NCBI RefSeq assembly: GCF_900148495.1
Contig: NZ_FTRU01000008.1
Span: forward strand, 310,001-374,000
Origin: Negativibacillus massiliensis
Lineage (GTDB): Bacteria > Bacillota > Clostridia > Oscillospirales > Ruminococcaceae
DNA: 64,000 bases
Direction: 5' to 3'
Shown piece after piece: positions 8,573 to 17,651 of this stretch (its first letter is position 1; every line of letters begins with the position of its first letter). Both the position numbers and the translations under genes were made by a program. The notes under the pieces are model-generated. The model saw only the letters and a program-made list of their open reading frames with translations, ran no database searches and was not told where the DNA came from.

Positions 8573-11500
8573 AATTCAATTTCAAAATACAGCAGTATCA
8601 AACGGACGCTGTTGATGCTGTTGTTCAGGTTTTTCAAGGACAAGGATATCATGATAGAATCAGTTATATCCGTGATAAGGGAAAACGGAAAAAGGTCAAG
8701 GGTGTTGACGGAGAGGACGTTCTTGAAACTGCTTATGTGCAGAAACTGGAGCAGGACGCTGAGGAAGATATTGACCTGGAAGATGACACCGGTTATAAAA
8801 ATGAGCTGATTGAACTTTCTGATGAACAGCTGCTGCAGAATATTCATCGAGTACAAAGTCAGAATAACATTCGTCTTTCTACCAATCTGGTCAAAGATTT
8901 GGGACGATGCTCTCTGGATATTGAGATGGAAACCGGTACCGGCAAGACATATGTTTATATCAAGACAATGTTTGAGCTGAACAAACGATATGGCTGGAGT
9001 AAATTTATCGTAGTAGTTCCTTCCATTGCAATCCGTGAAGGAGTAAAGAAAACATTTGAAATGACAGCGGATCATTTCATGGAGTATTACGGTAAGAAAG
9101 CACGTTTCTTTGTTTATAATAGTGCGAACCTGAATCAGCTGGATAATTTTTCAGCTAGCCAAGGCATCAATGTTATGATTATCAACACACAGGCTTTTGC
9201 TTCTTCTCTGAAAGAAGATGGTAAGAGCAAGGAGGCTCGCATTATTTATTCCAAGCGTGACGAATTTGCTTCTCGCCGTCCGATTGATGTTATCAAGGCA
9301 AACCGTCCGATTATTATTTTAGACGAACCACAGAAAATGGGTGGTGCTGTTACCCAAAAAGCTCTGAAAAATTTTAATCCGTTGTTTACACTTAACTATT
9401 CTGCAACTCATTCGGTAGAGCACAATATGGTGTATGTACTGGATGCATTGGAGGCATTTAACAAGCGTCTGGTTAAAAAGATTGAGGTAAAAGGTTTCGA
9501 GGTCAAAAACTTTAGAGGAACAGACAGCTATCTGTTTTTGGAGCAGATTGTATTATCGGCCAAGAAACCACCAAGAGCTCGAATGGAGATGGAAATCAAC
9601 TATAATAAATCCATCAATCGAGAGACTCGAGTTTTGAGTGTGGGGGATGACCTTTACTACATATCTCAGGAGATGGAGCAATACAAGGGATATACTATTT
9701 CAGACATTGATCCATTTTATGGTACAGTTACCTTTACCAATGGAGAGGTAATCAAAACGGGTGAAGTGGTCGGGGATGTATCTGAATCTGATATGAGACG
9801 TATTCAAATCAGAGAGACTATCCTTTCTCATTTTGAAAAGGAGGAAAAGCTTTTCAATATGGGAATTAAGTCACTTTCCCTTTTCTTTATAGATGAGGTA
9901 GCAAAATACCGCCAGTATGATGAGGATGGAAATGAACTCCTGGGAGAATATGGACAGATGTTCGAGCAGGAATATACCAATGTTTTAAATGAGTATACCA
10001 AAGTTTTTGATACACCATATCAAAGATATCTTAAATCCACCTGTAGTGATGTATCAGCAATTCATAAAGGGTATTTCAGTATTGATAAAAAGACCGGCAG
10101 AAGTATTGACAGCCAGTTAAAGCGTGGCAGTGAGTTCTCTGACGATATTTCGGCTTATGATCTGATTTTGAAGAATAAAGAACGACTGCTTTCTTTCAAT
10201 GAACCGACACGTTTTATCTTTTCACATTCTGCACTTCGTGAGGGCTGGGACAATCCGAATGTCTTTCAAATCTGCACATTGAAACACTCAGATAGCCGGA
10301 CAGCAAAACGTCAGGAAGTTGGACGTGGACTCCGTTTGTGTGTGAATCAACAGGGTAATAGAATGGACGTACAAAGCTGTGGTGACAGTGTTCATGATAT
10401 TAATGTTTTGACTGTTATTGCAAGTGAAAGCTATAAGGGATTTGTTGAGGATCTGCAGAGCGACATCAAGAAAGTTCTCTATGATAGACCGACAACGGCA
10501 ACCAGTGAATATTTTAAAGGTAAGTATGTGAAAGTGGATGGTGTTCCTACTCTGATTGATGCTGTTACCGCAGATGCCATTGAGTTTTATCTTATCAGCA
10601 ATGGCTATGTTGATATGAAGAGAAAAGTAACAGATAAATACCGAACAGATGCCAACATGGGAACTTTAGCATCCTTACCGGAAGAATTGCAGCCTATGGC
10701 AGAAGGTATCCATATGTTAATTCAGGCTGTATATGATGACAGTGTACTGAAAGATATGTTTACTGATGGCCATGAAACAAAGGTAAAAGAAAATCCACTA
10801 AATGCAAACTTTGATAAGGCTGAATTCCAAGCATTATGGAAGCAGATAAATCATAAGTACGCATATACAGTGGAGTTTGACAGCAATGAATTGATTCGCA
10901 AATCAATTGAGTGTATTAATAACAAATTATTTGTTTCTCAACTGCAATATACAACAACAGTTGGACAACAGAAATCAGAGATGAATCAGTATGAGATAGA
11001 GCGAGGAGAATCATTTGCTGGAGAAAAAACCAGAACGAAAACATTAAAACATGCACAATCAAGTCAGATAAAATATGACTTGATTGGAAAGATAGCAGAA
11101 GGAACAGTACTTACTAGAAGAACAGTAAGTGAAATTCTTCAGGGTATTCATTTAGATAAATTATATATGTTTCGCAATAATCCAGAAGAATTTATCACAA
11201 AGATTGTTCGATTGATTAAGGATCAGAAGGCCAATATGATTGTTGAGCATATTTCTTACAATCAAATTGAAGGGTCTTATGATAATAATATTTTTACAGC
11301 TGATAAAAACGTATATAGTTTTGAAAAAGCTTTTAAATCAACGAAAGCAATTCAGGATTATGTGTTTACAGATGGTACAGCAGAACAGAGTGTAGAGCGA
11401 CGCTTTGCAGAGGACTTGGATGCAGCTGAAGAAGTATGTGTATATGCGAAACTACCAAGGGGTTTTCATATTCCTACACCAGTTGGAAACTATGCACCTG

Positions 11501-11709
11501 ACTGGGCAATTGCATTTTATGAAGGAACAGTAAAACATATATTCTTTGTAGCTGAAACTAAGGGTACTATGGAAAGTTTAAACCTTAGACCTATTGAAAA
11601 AGCAAAAATAGACTGCGCCAAAAAACTATTTGAGGAGATGTCAAGTGGTCAAGTGAAGTATGAACATGTGGATAGCTATCAAAGATTATTAGAAGTAATG
11701 GGTAAATAA
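8569..11709 (+). CDS. Type III restriction endonuclease subunit (Res)
   Basis: This 1046-residue DEAD/DEAH-type helicase-nuclease is the restriction partner of Mod. Walker A is METGTGKT (about 119-126), and the Walker B equivalent is LDEPQKMGG (about 251), the DEPQ form typical of Res. The motif SATH follows, and motif VI is VGRGLRL near residue 585. The C-terminal PD-(D/E)XK nuclease is visible as PDWAIAFYE and VAETKG near 975-1000. Length is in the usual range for Res. The gene ends with a normal stop. A purine-rich AAAAAAGGAGC follows immediately but has no gene behind it, because an insertion sequence begins about 15 bases later. Confidence 0.92.
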   Translation: MKFNFKIQQYQTDAVDAVVQVFQGQGYHDRISYIRDKGKRKKVKGVDGEDVLETAYVQKLEQDAEEDIDLEDDTGYKNELIELSDEQLLQNIHRVQSQNNIRLSTNLVKDLGRCSLDIEMETGTGKTYVYIKTMFELNKRYGWSKFIVVVPSIAIREGVKKTFEMTADHFMEYYGKKARFFVYNSANLNQLDNFSASQGINVMIINTQAFASSLKEDGKSKEARIIYSKRDEFASRRPIDVIKANRPIIILDEPQKMGGAVTQKALKNFNPLFTLNYSATHSVEHNMVYVLDALEAFNKRLVKKIEVKGFEVKNFRGTDSYLFLEQIVLSAKKPPRARMEMEINYNKSINRETRVLSVGDDLYYISQEMEQYKGYTISDIDPFYGTVTFTNGEVIKTGEVVGDVSESDMRRIQIRETILSHFEKEEKLFNMGIKSLSLFFIDEVAKYRQYDEDGNELLGEYGQMFEQEYTNVLNEYTKVFDTPYQRYLKSTCSDVSAIHKGYFSIDKKTGRSIDSQLKRGSEFSDDISAYDLILKNKERLLSFNEPTRFIFSHSALREGWDNPNVFQICTLKHSDSRTAKRQEVGRGLRLCVNQQGNRMDVQSCGDSVHDINVLTVIASESYKGFVEDLQSDIKKVLYDRPTTATSEYFKGKYVKVDGVPTLIDAVTADAIEFYLISNGYVDMKRKVTDKYRTDANMGTLASLPEELQPMAEGIHMLIQAVYDDSVLKDMFTDGHETKVKENPLNANFDKAEFQALWKQINHKYAYTVEFDSNELIRKSIECINNKLFVSQLQYTTTVGQQKSEMNQYEIERGESFAGEKTRTKTLKHAQSSQIKYDLIGKIAEGTVLTRRTVSEILQGIHLDKLYMFRNNPEEFITKIVRLIKDQKANMIVEHISYNQIEGSYDNNIFTADKNVYSFEKAFKSTKAIQDYVFTDGTAEQSVERRFAEDLDAAEEVCVYAKLPRGFHIPTPVGNYAPDWAIAFYEGTVKHIFFVAETKGTMESLNLRPIEKAKIDCAKKLFEEMSSGQVKYEHVDSYQRLLEVMGK

Positions 11710-11730
11710 AAAAGGAGCTACAATATTTGT

Positions 11731-13112
11731 GATAAGGTAGAATAAGTTTCGCAAATTGAAAAGAGGGTAAAAAGAGACATGGTTTGCAGAACTCTGGTAG
11801 AATGAAGTTGTGACACTACCATTCGCAAGGAGAGAGCAAACCATGTCCGAGAAGATTGTACAGCTAAACGAGGAAGTAATCAAGGGGCAGCTTAAGGAGT
11901 TGGTACGAGGTAGCGTGGAGGAAACACTCAACGAGCTGCTGGAGGCCGAGGCGGAGGAACTGACCCAGGCGGCCCGGTATGAGCGCAACGAACAGCGCCA
12001 GGGCTACCGCAGCGGCCACTACAACCGCAGCCTCACGACCACTTCCGGAGATCTCACCCTCAAGGTGTCTAAGATCAAGGGAATCTCCTTTGAGACTGCC
12101 ATCATTGAGCGGTACCGCCGCCGGGAGAGCAGCGTGGAAGAGGCCCTCATCGAGATGTACCTGGCAGGCGTATCCGTCCGGCGTGTGGAAGACATCACCG
12201 AAGCTCTGTGGGGCAGTAAGGTCTCTTCCTCCACCTCAGTGAACTGAGCAAGAAAGCGTATGTCCGCATCGAGGATTGGCGCAACCGCCCTCTGCAGGGC
12301 GGACGATATCCGTATGTCTATGTGGATGGGAGCTACTTGCGCCGAAAGCTGGAGCTGGGGATGTTCCATCCCCAGAGAGTTTGAGAATGTAGCTATTCTG
12401 GTAGCAATTGCAGTCAATGAGGACGGATACCGTGAGGTTTTAGGTGCCACTGAGGGCATGAAGGGGGACAAGGCCAGCTGGGTCAGCTTCTTCCAATGGC
12501 TCCGTGGCCGTGGTCTGGACGGTGTGAAACTTATTGTTGGAGACAAGTGCCTTGGTATGCTGGAGACTGTGGGAGAAGTTTTCCCTGAAGCCAAGTACCA
12601 GCGTTGTACCGTCCACTTCTACTGCAATGTTTTCTCTGTAACCCCTAGTTCCAAGGTGAAATTGGTGGCTAAAATGCTCAAGGCGATCCACGCTCAGGAG
12701 AGCAAGAAGGCTGCCCGAGAGAAGGCCAAAGCCGTGGTTAGAGGAGCTGCGCTCTATGAAGCTTAAAGAGGCAGCTAAGAAAGTAGAGGATGGTATTGAG
12801 GAGACACTCACCTACTGCGATTTTCCAAGTGAACACTGGACTCGCATCCGTACCAATAATGTCATTGAGCGATTAAACCGGGAGATCCGCTGCCGCACCC
12901 GTGTAGTGGGCAGTTTCCCGGACGGCAACTCTGCTCTGATGCTGGTTTGTGCCCGGCTGCGCCATGTGGCCGGCACCCAGTGGGGCAACAAAAAGTACAT
13001 GAATATGAAGCACCTAGAGGCAGCCCTTGAGGATACCTCCATTGCAGGTTGACTTCATTCATACCCAGGTTCTGCAAAACAATTTGCGAAAAACTGTTGA
13101 CACTACCTAATC
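11731..13112 (+). mobile_element. IS256-family insertion sequence, decayed
   Basis: The element is bounded by imperfect terminal inverted repeats. The left end reads GATAAGGTAG, then GTTTCGCAAATTG (11731-11757). The right end, complemented, reads GATTAGGTAG, then TTTTTCGCAAATTG (from 13112 inward). A further inner homology runs through TTTGCAGAAC and GAATGAAGT on both sides; the left end carries about 24 extra bases between these blocks. It is much richer in GC than the surrounding defence genes. I find no convincing 8-9-bp target duplication next to these ends, so the exact borders are uncertain. It lies between the res stop and the operon terminator. Confidence 0.75.
11843..13052 (+). pseudogene. 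IS256-family transposase, broken by at least three frameshifts
   Basis: The first segment starts at ATG 11843 behind GGAGAGAG, with the family N-terminus (LTQAARYER, QGYRSGHY), and ends in a stop at 12247. Homology continues in another frame through RIEDWRNRPLQGG and YVYVDGSYL (first catalytic Asp) to about 12350. It shifts again to a segment with ILVAIAVNEDGYREVLGA and IVGDKCLG (second Asp), up to about 12750. It shifts once more to EHWTRIRTNNVIERLNREIR (catalytic Glu). Joined, these give a full-length family member of about 400 residues. All DDE positions survive, but no single frame encodes them, so the copy should not transpose by itself. Confidence 0.9.
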
Positions 13113-13136
13113 AGAAAGTATTTTGTTAAAAGAGTG

Positions 13137-13175
13137 AACTGCACCCCAAAAAACAGACGCTTTTGGGATGCAGTT
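13137..13175 (+). terminator. Terminator of the type III RM operon, displaced by the IS
   Basis: The stem is formed by AACTGCACCCCAAAA (13137-13151) and TTTTGGGATGCAGTT (13161-13175), with one C/A mismatch and a 9-base loop, followed by a T-rich stretch. It probably ended the res transcript before the IS separated them. Confidence 0.65.
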
Positions 13176-13256
13176 TTAGTTTATATCATAATTTATACTT
13201 AAAGATAAGAACTTAACAGAAGCGAAAATAGTTTAATTTCTTCTATGCTTTTATGG

Positions 13257-13308
13257 TTACAAAAATACACTATATAGAAATATAATGTTGATTGAATACA
13301 AGATATAG
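13257..13308 (+). promoter_or_regulatory. Promoter of the CBASS operon with shared motif
   Basis: A TTACAA (13257-13262) and a TATAAT (13281-13286) are separated by 18 bases. CACTATATA at 13268-13276 lies between them, and the block 13268-13291 matches the region upstream of the helicase operon (1085-1108) at 21 of 24 bases. GATATAG recurs downstream in both (1126-1132 and 13302-13308). Confidence 0.55.
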
Positions 13309-13384
13309 AATTTGATCTATTGTAATTCATTAAAATGTTTGGTATTATATGTTTAATTGTATGATACATTGGAGGAACAATAGC

Positions 13385-14404
13385 ATGGGTGCAAAGTTAT
13401 ATAAGCAGTTTCAAGATTTTCATAACACAATTAAGCTTGATAAAGAAACAAGTCAGTTAAAGGAAAAGAGAGAGACTCTTCAGACTGATATTAAAAACAA
13501 ACTTCCTCAAAAATTAGAAGGTATCGGAATTGAGATTACAAAATCAGATCTTCATTTTTTTGACCAAGGTAGTTATCGGCAAAATGTTAGTACCGGAATT
13601 GTTAGTGATGCACCAGACAGAGATGTAGCGGTTGATTTTGAACTTGATATTGAAGCCTATAATGATCCAAGGAAAATCAAAAAATGTGTACGAGATGCTC
13701 TAAAAATTGAAAATAAGCGTAACCCTTTAATTAAAGAACCTTGTGTTACGGTGAAATATCTGAAGGCCGGTGAAGAAAAAATTCATATTGACTTTCCAGT
13801 TTATGCAAAACATAACGGTAATTACTATCTGGCTCGAGGAAAGGAGTTTTCACAATCTTATGAGTGGGAGCATTGTGATCCTTACGGATTGAACGAGCAT
13901 CTGGATAATTTGTTTGCAGGAGCTAAAGGAAATCAACTGCGTAGAATTGTGCGATACCTAAAAAAATGGAAGCTCGAAAACTATGGTGATTCTTATAGCA
14001 AAGATCAAATTCCGCCTAGTATTGCATTTACTCTAATGGCCGGAGATGCTTTCGTTTACAAAATAACTGATGGTCAAGATGATGACCTTTTAGCGCTAAA
14101 CACAGTGGTAAACAGCATCAAAAACAAATTTTCCTGTAATTTGATAACAGGAAAATATACTATAAAATATTCCCTTCCTGTCAGACCTTGGAGTAATGTG
14201 TTTTATAAAATGACTGAAGATTATCAGGATAGATTCTATAGGAAATGGTTAACTCTTTGCATTAAAGTACAAAATGCTGTTGATGCATCTGAGGAATATG
14301 AAGCAGCAAAGTTCTTACAAGAGATTTTTGGAACAGATTTTGAATTGCCACCGAAACCACAAACAAAGACAGGAACTGCAAGAAATGAATATAGCTATGC
14401 GTGA
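13385..14404 (+). CDS. cap1/cdn: CBASS CD-NTase (cyclic oligonucleotide synthase)
   Basis: This 339-residue enzyme of the cGAS/DncV-like nucleotidyltransferase family is the phage sensor that makes the cyclic nucleotide signal. It has GS at residues 62-63 (FDQGSYRQN), the acidic pair D78/D80 in APDRDVAV, and a third acidic residue D136 in IHIDFPVY, the expected metal triad. The start at 13385 is chosen because GGAGGA lies 9 bases ahead; an in-frame ATG further upstream lacks one. The C-terminus is a charged tail ending in YSYA. CD-NTases that work with Cap2 carry a terminal Gly or Ala that is conjugated to targets, so the final Ala fits. Its 3' end overlaps cap2. The product nucleotide cannot be predicted. 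Confidence 0.92.
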   Translation: MGAKLYKQFQDFHNTIKLDKETSQLKEKRETLQTDIKNKLPQKLEGIGIEITKSDLHFFDQGSYRQNVSTGIVSDAPDRDVAVDFELDIEAYNDPRKIKKCVRDALKIENKRNPLIKEPCVTVKYLKAGEEKIHIDFPVYAKHNGNYYLARGKEFSQSYEWEHCDPYGLNEHLDNLFAGAKGNQLRRIVRYLKKWKLENYGDSYSKDQIPPSIAFTLMAGDAFVYKITDGQDDDLLALNTVVNSIKNKFSCNLITGKYTIKYSLPVRPWSNVFYKMTEDYQDRFYRKWLTLCIKVQNAVDASEEYEAAKFLQEIFGTDFELPPKPQTKTGTARNEYSYA

Positions 14405-16094
14405 AAACTATCTCAAAATTGTCCAATCAGCGTTCAACAATTATGCTGAATTTTCGCTAATTAATATAACTATGGAAGGCAACATAATTAAGGCTAGGTT
14501 TACTTATTGTGGGAGTTCGTTGATATTATATGTTTTTGAGCCTGCCAATATTTATTTACGGGAAGTTTTAGTTTGTATCGAAGATAGCATTGCAGATAGA
14601 TTTCATCTCCCACCTCACTATATTCGATATGACGATAAAAAGAAACTTAGTTCATTATGCCTGATTGATAAGGAACAGCATGTTCTATCATCTTATTCAT
14701 TAGCTGACTTGGTTACATTGTATCTGGGTCAAGTTCAGTCTCTATTAACGCTATCTCCACGCCAAATAGATACCGAATATTTAAAAGAATTTGAGTTCTA
14801 TTGGAATTCAGCCTGCCAATTGATTGGAAACATTCATGTAGAAGCTGAGGTTTATCTACCTAACTTAGAGACGGCTTCTTTACTTAATTGTTGGTATTCT
14901 GAGGAAAAAAAGAGGGGGAAGTATATTATTTTCCCTGATGGTGTAGAGTTTAACTCCTGTAATACCCCAAAAGGATCTATATCTACTGCTATATATATTC
15001 CTATCGAAGTCCCGGAGGGGATTATCCCTCCACAGACCAATGTTCCTTGGGAAGCTAGAGATATATTAAATATTGTCTATAGTCAGACAATAGATAGGAT
15101 TTCGCCTACTTCTTTTGAGTTCCTAAGAAATTTGCAGGTAGATAACTACAGGAAAGTTGTTATCTTTTCTTTTTCTCAACCTAACTCTGTGCGGATATCT
15201 GTAGTAGGTGTTTTATCATTTAGAAATAAGGAAAAAAAAGACCTTATTAGTAAAATTCAAGAGGACTTTATTTCATTTACGCCGATTTACTCTAGCCGTA
15301 TGGATTTAAAATACCTGCATGAACGAGTTGGGCAGGCTCATATGAATCCTCCATCTGTACTTCTTTTGGGTTGTGGGTCTGTTGGAAGTTATATCTTACC
15401 AGAACTTGTTAATTTAGGAATTGTTAACATCGGCATATCAGATCCAGATAAATTTACAAGTGGCAATGCGTTCCGGCATTACTTGGGCCCACGCAGTGAC
15501 GGGCAAAATAAAACTTTTAAGATGAAACTTTTTATGGAAATTGAAAATCCTCTTGTTTTAATCGATGAAATACCAAATCTTTTGGAAATGGACGATAGTT
15601 TACTTTCTAAAACACTTGCAAAGTATCAAGTTATAATAGTAGCTGTTGGTGGTACAGATCTGCAAAGGAGACTTAATTATCGTTTTGCTAAAGTTAAAAG
15701 TACTGCTTGGTTTCTATATAATTGGTTAGATGCGGAGGGTAAAGGATCCCATGCACTTGTGATGCGTTATTCTCAAAAAGGATGTTTTAATTGCCTCTTT
15801 TACAATAATGAGGAATTGCTCGGACAAAGCAAAATATCATATGCTGATGGATCAGAGAGAGTTATTAGAAATGGTTGCGGCGGCTCTTTTTCCCCATACG
15901 GAAATAATGTGCTTGTTCGTAATACATCTTTGGCTATTTCTATGCTACAGGGGATCCTAGATGGTTCTATTAGCAAAAATACAGTTGCTTCGATTAAAAA
16001 TGATTTTTCTTCGTTTAAAAGCAGTATTGCTGTTATTCCGATTATTAATGATAGCTTTGCAGAAGAAAGATGTGAAATATGTGGTCACCTATAA
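14385..16094 (+). CDS. cap2: CBASS Cap2, E2-E1 ubiquitin-transfer-like enzyme
   Basis: This 569-residue E2-E1 fusion primes the CD-NTase by attaching its C-terminus to a target. The N-terminal E2-like part has a candidate active Cys at about 92 in LSSLCLID. The C-terminal E1/ThiF part has the nucleotide-binding LLLGCGSVGSY, a candidate catalytic Cys at about 498 in RNGCGGSFSPYG, and two CxxC pairs (about 467/470 and 563/566) that should bind zinc. I chose ATG 14385, with AGGAA 9 bases ahead. ATG 14397 is possible and would give the compact ATGCGTGA overlap with the CD-NTase stop. The much longer open frame from 14274 lies inside the CD-NTase gene and is not the start. Confidence 0.9.
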   Translation: MNIAMRENYLKIVQSAFNNYAEFSLINITMEGNIIKARFTYCGSSLILYVFEPANIYLREVLVCIEDSIADRFHLPPHYIRYDDKKKLSSLCLIDKEQHVLSSYSLADLVTLYLGQVQSLLTLSPRQIDTEYLKEFEFYWNSACQLIGNIHVEAEVYLPNLETASLLNCWYSEEKKRGKYIIFPDGVEFNSCNTPKGSISTAIYIPIEVPEGIIPPQTNVPWEARDILNIVYSQTIDRISPTSFEFLRNLQVDNYRKVVIFSFSQPNSVRISVVGVLSFRNKEKKDLISKIQEDFISFTPIYSSRMDLKYLHERVGQAHMNPPSVLLLGCGSVGSYILPELVNLGIVNIGISDPDKFTSGNAFRHYLGPRSDGQNKTFKMKLFMEIENPLVLIDEIPNLLEMDDSLLSKTLAKYQVIIVAVGGTDLQRRLNYRFAKVKSTAWFLYNWLDAEGKGSHALVMRYSQKGCFNCLFYNNEELLGQSKISYADGSERVIRNGCGGSFSPYGNNVLVRNTSLAISMLQGILDGSISKNTVASIKNDFSSFKSSIAVIPIINDSFAEERCEICGHL

Positions 16095-16566
16095 TGATCG
16101 TGCTTTTATAAAAAAGATTGTATTTCAAAATGGAATTGTACTGGATGTCTTTCCTGAGGTTCAAGAAATCTTGTATATGCAGCGGCAAACTTCGAGTAGA
16201 CTTACTGAAGCGGGAGGAATGCTTTTAGGCTACGAAAATGCGTGCACTGGAAACTTTACTATTTCTGGAGCTACCGAACCTCAAGTCGAAGATATTAGAT
16301 CCCGCGTTTCATTGCTCCTTGGTAAACAGCATCAAGAACTTCTTAAATCTCTGAAATCTCCATATGGATATATCGGTACGTGGCACACGCATCCGTCAAA
16401 AATACCGATTCCATCGTTTGTCGATATTCAGGACTGGAAAAAATCTATTATAAAAAATTCCAATTCCACCAGTGCATTAATATTTATTATTGCCGGAACC
16501 GAAGCATTTCGAGTGTGGCTTTGCGATTCTACTAGGGGCATTCTTATTGAGGGGAAAGAACTATGA
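16072..16566 (+). CDS. cap3: CBASS Cap3, JAMM/MPN isopeptidase
   Basis: This 164-residue metalloprotease of the JAB/JAMM family would cleave the Cap2-made CD-NTase conjugates. The JAMM set is complete: E46 in TEAGGMLLG, H105 and H107 in GTWHTHPS, S115 and D118 in IPSFVD. The best start is GTG 16072 within the cap2 end (23-base overlap), because the JAMM fold begins shortly after and the upstream in-frame sequence is only out-of-frame cap2. The AGAAGAAAG upstream is a weak ribosome site, so coupling to cap2 translation is likely. The gene ends in an ATGA overlap with the effector. Confidence 0.88.
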   Translation: MKYVVTYNDRAFIKKIVFQNGIVLDVFPEVQEILYMQRQTSSRLTEAGGMLLGYENACTGNFTISGATEPQVEDIRSRVSLLLGKQHQELLKSLKSPYGYIGTWHTHPSKIPIPSFVDIQDWKKSIIKNSNSTSALIFIIAGTEAFRVWLCDSTRGILIEGKEL

Positions 16567-17651
16567 AAGATTTGATAAAGAAATTAAGAAAAATTGTTTC
16601 CAATTTGCCAGGCAGTGCGCTAAAGTTAGGTTTGACTATATTGGGAACTCTTACACTTTTTACACTCGTTGACATCAAAAAACTGAAAGAATTTGAATTA
16701 TGGAATATTTCTAATATAGCAAATACTATTGATAATTTTTTTCCGAAATTCTATGTTGTATTTGGGAATAATTTTGTTAAAATCGTTATTTATGCTTTGT
16801 TCGTTATCTTTATCTTCTTGAGTATTTGTAAATTTGTAATGCGCTCCAAGGCTATAGTGGTAAAACATAGCACCTTCTCCAACTCTTTATCAACTTATGA
16901 TGAAAGAAATCTATTTGGTTATTCAGTTAAAGAAATAGATATTAATCTTGTTGATCAGATGAACAATCATGATATTATTAATGCTATTAGTATTCAAGAT
17001 AATGTTATCAGAAGGATTCTTAAAGAATGTGATGAATTCACTGAGATATTCTATTATGGGATTGCACACATTCCTTTAATTTTTCGTGCTGGTTTCCAAA
17101 TAGGCGATGAAGGACAAGTACATCTTTTACACAAATACCGGGATGAACAATCAAAGTTTAAAGAAATCTCAAACGATTCTGATAATTATATATTACAATT
17201 GCTAGGACAATTAACAAATAATCCTTCTTCGACTTCTAAAGAGATGCTTGTAGTCGTCGCAACATCATTACCTGTATCAAATGAAGATTTAATTGTCTTT
17301 CGAAAAAATGACATGTGTTGTGAGTTGCGTTTTGAGATGGAAAAAGAATCAATGTACGGATTCGATGTAATTGATTCATATGCAATCATGAACAGATTAC
17401 GAAGCGGTATTTTGAGTAAAATTCGTGAAGTGTTTTTCTATAAGGATATTCAACGAATTCATTTAGTGCTTGCAACTTCCAGTGATTTTGCATTTTTTCT
17501 TGCACAGGGTTTTAGCGAACATCATGACCCTGAGATTATTGTGTACCAGTATGAACGTAGTTCCTCAGAAAAGTATCCATGGGGAATATCTAACAAATTA
17601 CCTCCGGAGAGTGCAGTAATTTATCAACCTATTTGCGAAAATATTGATTAA
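16563..17651 (+). CDS. cap14: CBASS effector, 2TM-SAVED protein (Cap14-like)
   Basis: This 362-residue protein has two N-terminal membrane segments (about 17-37 and 68-91) followed by a cytoplasmic SAVED domain, the CBASS cyclic-nucleotide receptor module. The domain's C-terminal hallmark is visible in IHLVLATSSDFAFFLAQGF and EIIVYQYER, before SEKYPWGI. Known 2TM-SAVED effectors are thought to damage the membrane once the ligand binds, causing abortive infection. It is the last gene of the operon; in many type II CBASS loci the effector comes first. No nuclease, TIR or protease domain is fused to SAVED here. Confidence 0.85.
   Translation: MKDLIKKLRKIVSNLPGSALKLGLTILGTLTLFTLVDIKKLKEFELWNISNIANTIDNFFPKFYVVFGNNFVKIVIYALFVIFIFLSICKFVMRSKAIVVKHSTFSNSLSTYDERNLFGYSVKEIDINLVDQMNNHDIINAISIQDNVIRRILKECDEFTEIFYYGIAHIPLIFRAGFQIGDEGQVHLLHKYRDEQSKFKEISNDSDNYILQLLGQLTNNPSSTSKEMLVVVATSLPVSNEDLIVFRKNDMCCELRFEMEKESMYGFDVIDSYAIMNRLRSGILSKIREVFFYKDIQRIHLVLATSSDFAFFLAQGFSEHHDPEIIVYQYERSSSEKYPWGISNKLPPESAVIYQPICENID

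Noticed and set aside
12019-12594. 191-codon minus-strand open frame in the IS
   Set aside because: It is a GC-rich shadow of the frameshifted transposase, not a gene.
11723-13120. Target-site duplication around the IS256 element
   Set aside because: The 8-9 bases outside the two ends do not match in any register tried.
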